Of a stretch of DNA of 64,000 bases, positions 1 to 9,358 are shown one piece after another. The position numbers and the translations under genes are program-made. The DNA is from Phycisphaeraceae bacterium (GTDB lineage: Bacteria > Planctomycetota > Phycisphaerae > Phycisphaerales > UBA1924), in contig JAHBXL010000009.1 of assembly GCA_019636495.1 (NCBI GenBank), positions 1 to 64,000 on the forward strand. The letters are read 5' to 3'. Every line of letters begins with the position of its first letter. The first letter of the stretch is position 1. The notes under the pieces were generated by a model. That model was not told the DNA's origin, searched no databases, and saw only the letters and a program-made list of their open reading frames with translations.

Positions 1-2
1 AA

Positions 3-371
3 TCCTATTTGCTGTCAGCCGGAGACCTTCAGCGGGCACTTACGCACGTGGATTTTGTGGATATCGACGGGCGGCATTGGCACATCGTCAACCCTGTGCG
101 TAGTCATCCCGATGGCCATGCGTTCACCATTCCATCAATCGCAGCCTCGGAGCGCTCGCTGATGTTGAGTGTTGGCCTCATGAACTTTGAATCTGCAGAT
201 GGACGCCCGGCGGGTTCTGTACCTGCAAGCACTTTGAAGTATGTTCTGAGGCCCCGAAAGGTGCATGCGCGACCAGTCATAGGTGCCACGCTTGGAGTCT
301 CGGTTGAGGTGCGAATCGGTGGTAGCGGGGAATGCAGGGTTTCGCCCAACGGCTTCAAGCCAGGATTGTGA
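3..371 (+). CDS. unknown protein, C-terminal part (cut by window edge)
   Basis: The frame is open from the first bases of the window and ends in TGA at 369-371. A TTG at position 9 could serve as a start but codons before it are also open, so this is probably the 3' part of a longer gene. The visible residues (about 120, including IDGRHWHIVNPV and RSHPDGHAFTIPS) show no signal peptide, membrane segment or motif that I recognise. The gene ends directly against the repeat mosaic that follows. It could be a toxin tip or immunity gene of another RHS locus, because the same kind of repeat DNA recurs near the other RHS region, but that is only a guess from position. Confidence 0.45.
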   Translation, partial: SYLLSAGDLQRALTHVDFVDIDGRHWHIVNPVRSHPDGHAFTIPSIAASERSLMLSVGLMNFESADGRPAGSVPASTLKYVLRPRKVHARPVIGATLGVSVEVRIGGSGECRVSPNGFKPGL

Positions 372-382
372 GTGCTCCGGCT

Positions 383-502
383 GGTGGCACTCCCGATGAG
401 TCATCCTTGCCTTGATGTGGCACAGGTCCCGCGCTTCGGTGTGGGGCGGGGCCTGTGCGCTTGCGAGCAGCAATCGCAGTGGCCCCAAGCGCCGGTCCGG
501 CA
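383..502 (+). repeat. stem-loop repeat, degenerate copy
   Basis: This stretch matches 653-770 and 24288-24400 over its length. The shared core is CTTGATGTGGCACAGGTCCC followed by a GC-rich hairpin and GCCTGTGC. In this copy the hairpin loop is disrupted by extra bases. It has no convincing coding capacity. Confidence 0.6.
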
Positions 503-550
503 TGCCGATGTCGGAAGTGGAATGGCGGATGGCCTGCGAGCGAGGGGCGA

Positions 551-636
551 GCCGGGCTGACAGTTGCAGTATTTTGCAGATGACTCTTGGTGCCCGGCGC
601 GCCCGCCGCGTGACCGCGGGGGTTCTGCCAAGGCAA
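551..636 (+). repeat. 86-bp direct repeat, copy 1
   Basis: An 86-base block running from GCCGGGCTGACAGTTGC to GGTTCTGCCAAGGCAA occurs again at 1071-1156 with a handful of substitutions. Each copy follows a different member of the repeat mosaic. The function is unknown. Confidence 0.65.
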
Positions 637-652
637 CTCTGGCCACCCGACG

Positions 653-1053
653 GGTGGCGTTGCCGATGGTTCTTCCTTGCCTTGACGTGGCACAGGTCCC
701 GCGCTTCGCGGGGCCTGTGCGCTGGCGAGCAGCAATCGCAGTGGCCTCAAGCGACGGCCCGGCTTTCGGAGTTGCGCGGCGGACGCTTGCAGACGACCGG
801 CACGGAGTGCCGGCCCACCAAAGGCACCCCCACCGAGTGCCGGCCCACCAGATGCATCCCCCCGCGCGCGGTGTCTTTGCCTCTGGGGGTCGCAAGGGGG
901 CGAAGCCCCTTTGCACAGCGATTACATGTTCTTTTGTCTGAGAGCACGACGACACCCGCACCAACGCCCCGGTGAACGAGATCCTGACCCGCAACACCGA
1001 CAGCGCGGGCGGGGTGGAGTTGAGCGATGCCGGAGGCGGGATGTCGGATGACA
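653..1053 (+). repeat. composite repeat, left copy
   Basis: Three blocks occur here in the same order and orientation as at 24288-24648. Block A (about 653-770) contains a near-perfect hairpin, GCACAGGTCCCGCG-CTT-CGCGGGGCCTGTGC. Block B (about 791-915) has a tandem GAGTGCCGGCCCACCA and ends in GGGGGCGAAGCCCC. Block C (949-1053) keeps an open, codon-like frame reading NAPVNEILTRNTDS, as if derived from a coding sequence. No transposase accompanies it. The most likely reading is a dispersed element carrying a fragment of a gene, perhaps an RHS-type gene, but the parent is not in the window. Confidence 0.6.
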
Positions 1054-1070
1054 CGCGCACGGATGGGCGT

Positions 1071-1156
1071 GCCGGGTTGACAGTTGCGGTATGTTGCAGA
1101 TGACTCTTGACGCCCGGCGCGCCGCCCGCGTCACCGCGGGGGTTCTGCCAAGGCAA
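1071..1156 (+). repeat. 86-bp direct repeat, copy 2
   Basis: Second copy of the block at 551-636, beginning GCCGGGTTGACAGTTGC. The two differ at a few positions only. Confidence 0.65.
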
Positions 1157-1224
1157 TGGAGAATGCCGTTGAAACGGCCTCGCGCGAAAGACCTTGGATT
1201 CTCAGGGCTGTTCGCGGCACTTGA

Positions 1225-1364
1225 CCAGCCCTGAAAGGGCTGGCCTGAAAGCGAGCAAGGCCGATGAATCGGCCTGAAATGTCGCCGCGGAGTTGCCAGT
1301 TCACGGCGTTGCGTGGCACGCGGTGAATCGATCTCCAAGATCGGCACTGACCTGAAGGTCAGTG
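1225..1364. repeat. three short palindromes with TGAA loops (REP-like)
   Basis: Three perfect palindromes lie within 140 bases: CCAGCCCTGAAAGGGCTGG at 1225-1243, GGCCGATGAATCGGCC at 1259-1274, and CACTGACCTGAAGGTCAGTG at 1345-1364. All have TGAA or GAA in the loop. This resembles REP-type elements, which are usually dispersed by a RAYT transposase, but none is present here. A further GC-rich inverted pair, CCTCCCCC and GGGGGAGG, lies at about 1383-1421. Confidence 0.5.
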
Positions 1365-1623
1365 GCACTGTTCAGAGTGTGCCCTCCCCCGGCCCCCACC
1401 CGCGGCGCGGGAGGGGGAGGAAGACAAGGGGGGCCGCATTCCAGAGGCCGCAGTCGCTGCGCGACCTTGGCTCAGGCAACCATTGCTCGCCCACTGCGCG
1501 GGCGGGCCGGCACACGCCGCGGCAGGGGACCCCAACCGCCACGCAGGGCGAGGCGACTCCGTCAAGAACGAGTTGGCACAGGCCCCACTCCTCATCCGCC
1601 TTCACACGCTACCCTCCGCTCGC

Positions 1624-2451
1624 ATGTCCCGCATCGACAGCATCTTCCGCGATCTCCGTGCCTCCGGTCGCAAGGCGCTCATGCCCTTCCTCTGCGGCGG
1701 GTATCCGCGCCCCGGCGTGGTCGCCGATGCGTTGATCGAACTGCAGTCCGCCGGGGCGAACATCGTCGAGATCGGCATTCCATTCTCAGACCCGATCGCC
1801 GATGGTCCGGTGATCGCCGCGGCGATGCACGAGGCCATCGCGGCGGGCTGCACGCCAGAATCGGTGACGGAAGAGGTTCGCCGCGCCCGCGCCGCCGGGT
1901 GCGATATTGGCATCGTGGCCATGGTCAGCGTCTCCATTGTCTGGCGACTCGGGCCCGAGCCGTTCTTCCGCCGACTCGCGGATGCCGGTTTCGATGGTGT
2001 CATTCTGCCCGACCTGACGGCCGAGGAGAGCGGCCCGTGGAGAACCGCTGCGGCCGCGGCGGGCCTGACAACCACGCTGCTCGTCGCGCCGACGACGTCC
2101 CCATTGCGCGCAACGGAGATCGCGCGAGCCTGCACCGGGTTCGTGTATGTCCTGACGCGATCCGGCATCACGGGCGAAGGCGGCGAAGTCGCCGCCGGGC
2201 GCGTTGCGGAGCGAGTCGCGATGCTTCGCCGCGTGACTGAACTTCCGCTTGCTTGCGGATTCGGGATCGGCACCCCTGAACAGGTGCGGCAAGTGGTTCA
2301 AGATGGCGGCGCGGATGCCGCGATCGTGGGCAGCGCCCTCGTGAAGCGCATGGGTGCGGCAGCCAGGGCCGGCCAAAGCCCCGCCCGGGAGGCGGGAGAG
2401 TTCTGCCGAGAACTGGGCACCGGGCTGGGCCATGCCTCGTCGAGAGGCTGA
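1624..2451 (+). CDS. trpA: tryptophan synthase alpha chain TrpA
   Basis: Cleaves indole-3-glycerol phosphate to indole and glyceraldehyde 3-phosphate; the indole is channelled to TrpB in the alpha2-beta2 complex. The 275-residue product has the family length and TIM-barrel signatures: PFLCGGYP near residue 21, EIGIPFSDPIADGP with both catalytic acids at the expected E49 and D60, GVILPDLTAEES, the loop RSGITGEGG, and ACGFGIGTPEQV near the phosphate site. ATG 1624 was chosen because upstream codons look non-coding and residue numbering then matches the enzyme exactly. It stands alone: no other trp gene is adjacent, and trpB lies 49 kb away in this window. The last 20 or so residues are GC-rich and unlike the family end. 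Confidence 0.95.
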   Translation: MSRIDSIFRDLRASGRKALMPFLCGGYPRPGVVADALIELQSAGANIVEIGIPFSDPIADGPVIAAAMHEAIAAGCTPESVTEEVRRARAAGCDIGIVAMVSVSIVWRLGPEPFFRRLADAGFDGVILPDLTAEESGPWRTAAAAAGLTTTLLVAPTTSPLRATEIARACTGFVYVLTRSGITGEGGEVAAGRVAERVAMLRRVTELPLACGFGIGTPEQVRQVVQDGGADAAIVGSALVKRMGAAARAGQSPAREAGEFCRELGTGLGHASSRG

Positions 2452-2715
2452 TTCTGGGACCCTGCCATGGCCACATCGCCACGGGCTCAGTCGGGGCGGT
2501 TCTCAGCCGATTTATGCACATTCGGGGCCTGAAAATCGGACTTGGAGGGCTACGCGCTTGCTCGCCGCCCGCCGCCCGCAACAATCAGGCCCGAGAGACC
2601 GCGGGACACCTCCCTTGGAACGCCCCAATCTGATCCCCGGCCGCGAGTGCGATGGAGCGCTGGCGCGACCGGGGGCGGCGATCCTTGATGGCATGCCCCG
2701 CGGCCGAAAGGCCCC

Positions 2716-4962
<2,247 letters not shown>

Positions 4963-5074
4963 TCGCTCTGATCGCGCGGGCATCCCGCCCGTATCTGGTC
5001 CTTTCGACGGGAAACGGTGCTCTTGACCGCCCGCTCATCTGAGACTGATCGCCCAGGACCACCATCGAAACCAC

Positions 5075-5103
5075 GGGGCGCACCAATCGGTGCGCCCCTT
5101 TCT
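5075..5103 (+). terminator. rho-independent terminator after glnN
   Basis: Perfect 10-bp stem GGGGCGCACC / GGTGCGCCCC with loop AATC, followed by TTTCT. It lies about 110 bases after the glnN stop and 25 bases before the tRNA gene. Confidence 0.85.
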
Positions 5104-5127
5104 GTCGGTGCTAAACTCCCGCGGCTC

Positions 5128-5200
5128 GGCCCCGTAGCTCAGCGGTTAGAGCCGGGGACTCATAATCCCTTGGTCGCAGGTTCGAGTCCTGCCGGGGCCA
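5128..5200 (+). tRNA. tRNA with CAT anticodon, read as tRNA-Ile2
   Basis: A 73-base cloverleaf: acceptor GGCCCCG pairing with CGGGGCC plus discriminator A, D-arm GCTC..GAGC, anticodon arm GGGGA-CTCATAA-TCCCT, T-arm GCAGG-TTCGAGT-CCTGC. The anticodon is CAT, which could be elongator Met or the lysidine-modified Ile2. The acceptor GGCCCC and the segment CTTGGTCGC after the anticodon arm resemble E. coli tRNA-Ile2 more than elongator tRNA-Met, so Ile2 is favoured. The CCA end is not encoded. TilS, which modifies this species, is encoded at 45854-46903. Confidence 0.9.
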
Positions 5201-5370
5201 TTGGCAGAACTGCCTTGCTTCGCGGCGGATTGGCCTTGTTCTGCGGGCTCGGGTGCGCCACGCTGCAAGCCGCTCGAAGCAAGCGAGAGTCCACCCGATT
5301 GCACGGAACCAGCACCGTTCCCCACCGACAAACGCCCGACCGCGCACAGGTCATCACTGTCCCGCCGCCG

Positions 5371-5529
5371 GTGGTGCGGCACCTGTCCGAGATCCCCGCG
5401 GCGTGCGGAAGGAGCGAAGAGGCCGATGACCGCTGCCGAGTGTGCGGGCGAGTGCTCGTGATCCGCATTGGCCCGCCGACGCCCGCGCGCGAGGCCGAGC
5501 AGCACGCCGAAGGCCGGGCCGCGGCGTGA
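5371..5529 (+). CDS. small unknown protein with a CxxC pair
   Basis: Open frame with no ATG. GTG at 5371 or 5374 is the best visible start, giving about 52 residues; a TTG at 5299 is an alternative. The product contains CRVCGRVLVIRIG and ends in an Ala/Glu-rich tail. Its stop shares bases with the GTG start of the next small gene (GTGA), which is the main reason to accept it. Function unknown. Confidence 0.35.
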   Translation: MVRHLSEIPAACGRSEEADDRCRVCGRVLVIRIGPPTPAREAEQHAEGRAAA

Positions 5530-5765
5530 GACTCACCTCCCGCATCAAGTCGCTGGAGCGCAAGCGCGACAGGGGCGCGGGGTGCGAGGTCTGCGGCGGC
5601 GCGGGGTGGCAGGCGGTGGTGGTGCACAACGCGCCCGATGGTTCGCGGCCGCCGGGCTGGCCGGTTGGCTGCCCATCGTGCGGGCGCATCGCGGCGCGGA
5701 CGTGGATCGGCCTTGGACCAAGCCCGACGTTTGAAGAGGCCCGCGCGTTCATGGAGGCGCTGTGA
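5526..5765 (+). CDS. small protein with two CxxC pairs (zinc-ribbon-like)
   Basis: The 79-residue product starts at GTG 5526 inside a GTGA overlap with the preceding small gene. It reads RLTSRIKSLERKR, a short basic helix, then CEVCGG and, about 30 residues on, CPSCG: two Cys pairs spaced like a zinc ribbon. The stop overlaps the next start (TGATG at 5763-5767). The tight coupling suggests one transcript for the three small genes. I do not recognise the family; a phage- or mobile-element-derived origin is possible because they sit just after a tRNA gene, but no integrase is adjacent. Confidence 0.55.
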   Translation: MRLTSRIKSLERKRDRGAGCEVCGGAGWQAVVVHNAPDGSRPPGWPVGCPSCGRIAARTWIGLGPSPTFEEARAFMEAL

Positions 5766-6010
5766 TGGGGCTGGCGTCAATGCTCAACAAGGTGAAGCGG
5801 TTGGAACACGCCGCGCAACAGCGGGCCCAGGCCAGCACCAACGCGCCCCAGGACCCGTGTCGGCCCGGCGTGCTGCTGCCGCTGCTCGCATCGGATGACT
5901 CGCTCTGGCGCGAGTGGCTCGCGCTGTGCGAATCGCCGGGACTTGATGCCGCGGCACGGCTCGCGGCGCGCGTCAACACGCTACTGGCCCGCCCGCCCGC
6001 GGCGGCGTGA
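5765..6010 (+). CDS. small unknown helical protein
   Basis: An 81-residue product from ATG 5765 (MGLASMLNKVKRLEHAAQQ), overlapping the previous stop by one base. It is predicted helical with an amphipathic N-terminus; no cysteines, signal peptide or membrane segment were noticed beyond a single Cys in LALCESPG. It is the last gene of the three-gene cluster. Function unknown. Confidence 0.55.
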   Translation: MGLASMLNKVKRLEHAAQQRAQASTNAPQDPCRPGVLLPLLASDDSLWREWLALCESPGLDAAARLAARVNTLLARPPAAA

Positions 6011-6124
6011 GCGGGGCGAGGGGGGGGGGCGGCAGACATCCGTGTGCGCTACGGGTTGGGAGCGGAAGGTAGCGGTTCGCAACAAGTTGCACGCGTTCAT
6101 AGACACTGTTCTTGCGACTCCGCT

Positions 6125-6712
6125 TCAGTCTTGCGGTCGAAAGTACGTTCTATCCTGTCGCATCAACGTACCGGTCTCGTCGATCTGGCCAACCAACCAC
6201 TCAAGAGCCGCGATGCGCTTGCTAACGGGCACCTCCCCCGCGTCCTCAGAACCGATTGCGGCGCTCAACGCCTCGTCCTTCCACGCAGCTGGAAAAACAG
6301 CGGGGAGCACGTCGAGGGACAACCGCTCGGCATGACCGCTCAGGAGCGCATAGGTCATGATCATGGGCCTGTTTGGAGCGGTGGATCGCATCTGAACCAG
6401 CCGATGACAATCTACCTTAAAAACAATGAGCCGCATTTCCTCTCCGGCCCCCGCGGGCTTGGGTGTCATCAGATAGGTGCCAGCTACCTCCTCCTTGATT
6501 TCGAACTGCTGCGTACGATCGTGCGCAAACTGCCACGGCCCAACCAGCCACTTCACTCGTCGCGGCTGCACCTCAAGCCCTTCATCAATCTTTACTGGCG
6601 GCAGCTCGGAGCGCACTCCTTGCTGAGTGAGCTCCGTCGATGGTTGCGCAAATGCGAGTGCCAGCATGACCAACGACAGCGATGCCAGGAATGCGATTAC
6701 GAGGCGGTCCAT
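6125..6712 (-). CDS. exported protein of unknown function downstream of RHS array
   Basis: A 195-residue product. ATG 6712 is chosen because AAAGGA lies about 7 bases upstream and the N-terminus MDRLVIAFLASLSLVMLALAFAQ is a classic signal peptide; longer readings of the frame add a Cys-rich non-signal stretch. The mature part contains WLVGPWQFAHDRTQQFEI and a region that could form a small beta-barrel of lipocalin type, but this is only an impression. It lies 37 bases after the lipoprotein gene on the same strand, so it may be a third member of the toxin-immunity operon or an unrelated neighbour. Confidence 0.7.
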   Translation of the reverse strand: MDRLVIAFLASLSLVMLALAFAQPSTELTQQGVRSELPPVKIDEGLEVQPRRVKWLVGPWQFAHDRTQQFEIKEEVAGTYLMTPKPAGAGEEMRLIVFKVDCHRLVQMRSTAPNRPMIMTYALLSGHAERLSLDVLPAVFPAAWKDEALSAAIGSEDAGEVPVSKRIAALEWLVGQIDETGTLMRQDRTYFRPQD

Positions 6713-6749
6713 TGTTTGATCCTTTGAGAGCAGACTGCTACTGCCTAGC

Positions 6750-7418
6750 TCACTGGTGCGTCGCCCTGCATGAAACCAACCAGCCCGTTGCTGTACGACA
6801 CAGCAGCAGGGTTCCCCACGGCAGGTCGATGTCCGCTGTCTGATCATCCGGGCCAGCGATTTCAACGGGACCCACGCCCAAGTCGGGCGAGAACCACGAC
6901 AAAGAAGCAGACGATGGGATGACGCGGCCGTACGAGAATCCACGGGGCAGTCGAAACACAGAACCGACACTTGTTGCGCTTTGTGGCTCTACAGCTTCAG
7001 TAGCTCCCGCCCACGGCTCGTGCGCTACGACCACAACTGTCGGATGTAATGCAACAATCATCTTCACTACTGGAAAGAGGTCAACTGCACGTTCCGCATC
7101 GGTGGCGCCCAATGGGACCGGGTCGCCAATGTCGCGCCAGGTCAGCTCACTTTCCGTCCAGATCGCTTTCCCTCGACTCGATAAGAACGCCGCGGCGACT
7201 CCGGCAACTTCCGCCGCGTCAAGGGTCTTGGAGTCCGTGCGCCAGGTGACGCTCCAATCAACGGACGGACCCCAAGCTGCCCCGCTTAACCGGGACTCGA
7301 CCGCAACGCAGTTCGAAGAGTACGGAGGTCCGTGAGGACATGCGTCGACGTAGTAACGGGTACATCCGCACACACTGGCCAAACCGACAGCCAAAGCAAA
7401 TCCAGTAACAAGTCTCAT
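6750..7418 (-). CDS. lipoprotein, candidate immunity protein to the lipase-like RHS tip
   Basis: A 222-residue product. ATG 7418 overlaps the stop of the RHS gene in an ATGA junction and has GGGGAGG about 8 bases upstream. The N-terminus MRLVTGFALAVGLASVCGC has a lipobox (VCGC), so Cys19 would be lipidated and the protein held in the membrane facing the periplasm. The rest contains no family I recognise. Translational coupling directly behind a polymorphic-toxin gene is the usual position of an immunity gene, and an exported lipoprotein suits a toxin that attacks membrane lipids. Immunity function is inferred from position and localisation only. Confidence 0.7.
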   Translation of the reverse strand: MRLVTGFALAVGLASVCGCTRYYVDACPHGPPYSSNCVAVESRLSGAAWGPSVDWSVTWRTDSKTLDAAEVAGVAAAFLSSRGKAIWTESELTWRDIGDPVPLGATDAERAVDLFPVVKMIVALHPTVVVVAHEPWAGATEAVEPQSATSVGSVFRLPRGFSYGRVIPSSASLSWFSPDLGVGPVEIAGPDDQTADIDLPWGTLLLCRTATGWLVSCRATHQ

Positions 7419-8833
7419 CGTTGCCACCTCCCCGAAGATTGCGGACCATCAACCGGGAGCGACCCAACCTCCGACTTGATCCGTGCGCGCGTGGGGGTTT
7501 GGAGGGACGAAAAGTCATCCGCTGCGATGGCAGAGTGTTCAAAGCCCGCCCAGTCAGCCTCGTCAGGTTGTGTGGGATCGAGAGCCCAAAGATCATTGGC
7601 ACCCGGACTGATCTTGTAGCCCCAGAAGCGGAAGCCAGGTAACGGAACCCACTGCGTATCCTGTCGCTGGTAGTAGTTGATCGCCTTGTTGACGTTGCTT
7701 GATACCTCCTGCGTCGAGTTCCAACTGTGCCAAGGCTTTCCAACCGGGTCGATCAAGAACAAGAGGTTTACCTCTGCCTTTGGGTACCGGCCTTGGATGT
7801 GCCGCGCGATCTTCCTTGCGCCGTCTCCACCATTACTATGACCAACCAGCACGACGATGTGCTCCTCCTTGCAGTTCCTGTCTTGTTCGCGCTGCTTGTT
7901 CGCAATCCAACGGATTGAATCTCTCGCCCAGAAGTTGTCGTCATCTTCGTCGAATATCCGGATCTCGTTATCTGCGCTTGTAAGATCACTGTGAATTCTA
8001 TTCATATACGTGCGCGCACCGCCGAACCCCGCAAAATTCTGACCGTGGAACAGAGCAATCAACCTCTTCTTGCCCAACAGATCGATGGCGACTGTCGGGC
8101 CGTTGCGCACGAATGCGTACACATTCGGCCCATCCGCCTCCCCAATCGGATCCCTGCTCACCCACCTTCCCATGCCGTGCGAGTAGTAGCGGTAGCCGTA
8201 GTAGACCAGCCCGGTCTCGGCATCGGTGTATTTGGTGCTGAAGCGGAACGGGTTGCGCTGGCCCTGGCCGCCGCCGCCCGCAGGCCCCAAGTCCTCGCCG
8301 GTGACGCTCAGGGCCTCGCCAAAGGGGCCGTACTCGTACGCCGCGGCGGTGCGGCACTCGACGCCGCTGAATCCACCACTGCTCACCGCCACGAACCGGC
8401 ACATCCGCACGACGTTTCCGTTGCCATCGTAGATCGGGTACATCGGCCCGAGGTCCGGGTCGTTGGTGGGGTTGTTGGTGTCGAAGTCGTCGTCGCAGTA
8501 CGCCACAAGCCCGCCGATGCCCCCAGCGCCGCCATAGGAAGATGACAGGTCCGGCCCCCAGGCGAAGGACTGGTCCGGCCCGAGGTACGCGCCGTTGGAT
8601 GTGGTGCGATAGCTCAGGCTCAGGTGCCAGCCATCCCACACGTACCGCACACAGCGGTCGATCGACCACGTGATCGGCGGGCCCGTCTTCGTGCCGTACA
8701 CAGCCGGGTCATCGTTGGTCGTCTGGTACATCTTGCTGATCCGCCGGCCCATCCAGTCGTACCTGAACTCGATCCGCGCCCAGCGATCGCTGCCGGTGAG
8801 AAGCACCTGCGCCACCTCGTCGCGCATCTGCAT
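7415..8833 (-). CDS. orphan RHS core with alpha/beta-hydrolase (lipase-like) toxin tip
   Basis: A truncated RHS protein. The homologous frame opens right after the upstream gene's stop at 8888-8890 and the first ATG is at 8833. Residues 1-254 are the RHS-associated core (RFSTKYTDAETGLVYYGYRYY, then RWVSRDPIGEADGP), ending at IDLLG. Residues 255-472 form a distinct tip: LIALFHGQNF, then VVLVGHSNGGDGA with Ser333 as nucleophile elbow, FLIDPVG with Asp362, and FEHSAIAADD with His433, a plausible Ser-Asp-His triad. Up to the tip it is nearly identical to the neighbouring RHS gene. With no proper start or N-terminal shell it is probably silent until recombined. Esterase or phospholipase action is inference. 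Confidence 0.8.
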   Translation of the reverse strand: MQMRDEVAQVLLTGSDRWARIEFRYDWMGRRISKMYQTTNDDPAVYGTKTGPPITWSIDRCVRYVWDGWHLSLSYRTTSNGAYLGPDQSFAWGPDLSSSYGGAGGIGGLVAYCDDDFDTNNPTNDPDLGPMYPIYDGNGNVVRMCRFVAVSSGGFSGVECRTAAAYEYGPFGEALSVTGEDLGPAGGGGQGQRNPFRFSTKYTDAETGLVYYGYRYYSHGMGRWVSRDPIGEADGPNVYAFVRNGPTVAIDLLGKKRLIALFHGQNFAGFGGARTYMNRIHSDLTSADNEIRIFDEDDDNFWARDSIRWIANKQREQDRNCKEEHIVVLVGHSNGGDGARKIARHIQGRYPKAEVNLLFLIDPVGKPWHSWNSTQEVSSNVNKAINYYQRQDTQWVPLPGFRFWGYKISPGANDLWALDPTQPDEADWAGFEHSAIAADDFSSLQTPTRARIKSEVGSLPVDGPQSSGRWQR

Positions 8834-8879
8834 CGTCTTCAGGCGATTCTCGGCGTCCCACGCGTAGTGCCAGACGCCG
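8115..8879 (-). repeat. duplicated RHS core, orphan copy
   Basis: About 760 bases nearly identical to 10148-10909, in the same orientation, roughly 2.03 kb apart. The only length difference noticed is three bases, NPTNDPD versus HPDPD in the protein. Identity stops sharply at GCCAGACGCCG on one side and near the end of the RHS core on the other. Confidence 0.9.
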
Positions 8880-8887
8880 CCAATCCC

Positions 8888-9358
8888 TCATTCAAGCTTA
8901 AACTCAAACCACTCAAATGCGTCGAAGTCTATCTCGCTTGCCGCGAGCACATCTCTGCCACCACTATTCACAAACTGCCCGATCCAGATGTCCCGCATGC
9001 GACCAGTTTGTATAATTACTACTTCAGACAATCGGCCTTCTGCAGTTTTCGTGCCAATAAACACATGCATGGACACCGGACTAAACAGTAACCCAGAATC
9101 TTTACTTACTGATACTTCCGTGGCTACGCATTGTCTAACAGTACTGTTCTTGAATGAAAGGTTGAGCGCGAGCATGAATTGAGGTACGCCTAGGCGATCG
9201 TTAATGATCGCGTGGGCGGCGCCCGCACACTTAATTGCAAAGACGGTTTGCTCGTCACGACGATGCTGAAGATGCCGATTCCAGAGCGCGGCACTCGCCG
9301 CCATGAGCAGAGCTACGACTCCCACTATCGCCAATGCTCTGGATCGTCTGTCTGTCAA
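8888..9358 (-). CDS. membrane-anchored candidate immunity protein to the caspase-like RHS tip
   Basis: A 156-residue product starting at TTG 9358 in a TTGA overlap with the RHS stop. One N-terminal hydrophobic segment (ALAIVGVVALLMAASAALW) follows a basic start, so the bulk should face the periplasm. The C-terminal part contains LSEVVIIQTGRMRDIWIG and ends DFDAFEWFEFKLE. It has no known family that I recognise. Its TGA stop is immediately and in frame followed by the duplicated RHS core, so this small gene is sandwiched between two RHS modules. The immunity role is inferred from the coupled position. Confidence 0.65.
   Translation of the reverse strand: MTDRRSRALAIVGVVALLMAASAALWNRHLQHRRDEQTVFAIKCAGAAHAIINDRLGVPQFMLALNLSFKNSTVRQCVATEVSVSKDSGLLFSPVSMHVFIGTKTAEGRLSEVVIIQTGRMRDIWIGQFVNSGGRDVLAASEIDFDAFEWFEFKLE

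Noticed and set aside
372..1160. Insertion sequence at the left edge
   Set aside because: Repeats are present but there is no transposase frame or matching terminal inverted repeats, so it was listed as a repeat mosaic only.
1383..1421. Rho-independent terminator before trpA
   Set aside because: The CCTCCCCC / GGGGGAGG arms pair, but the loop is long and no T-run follows on either strand.
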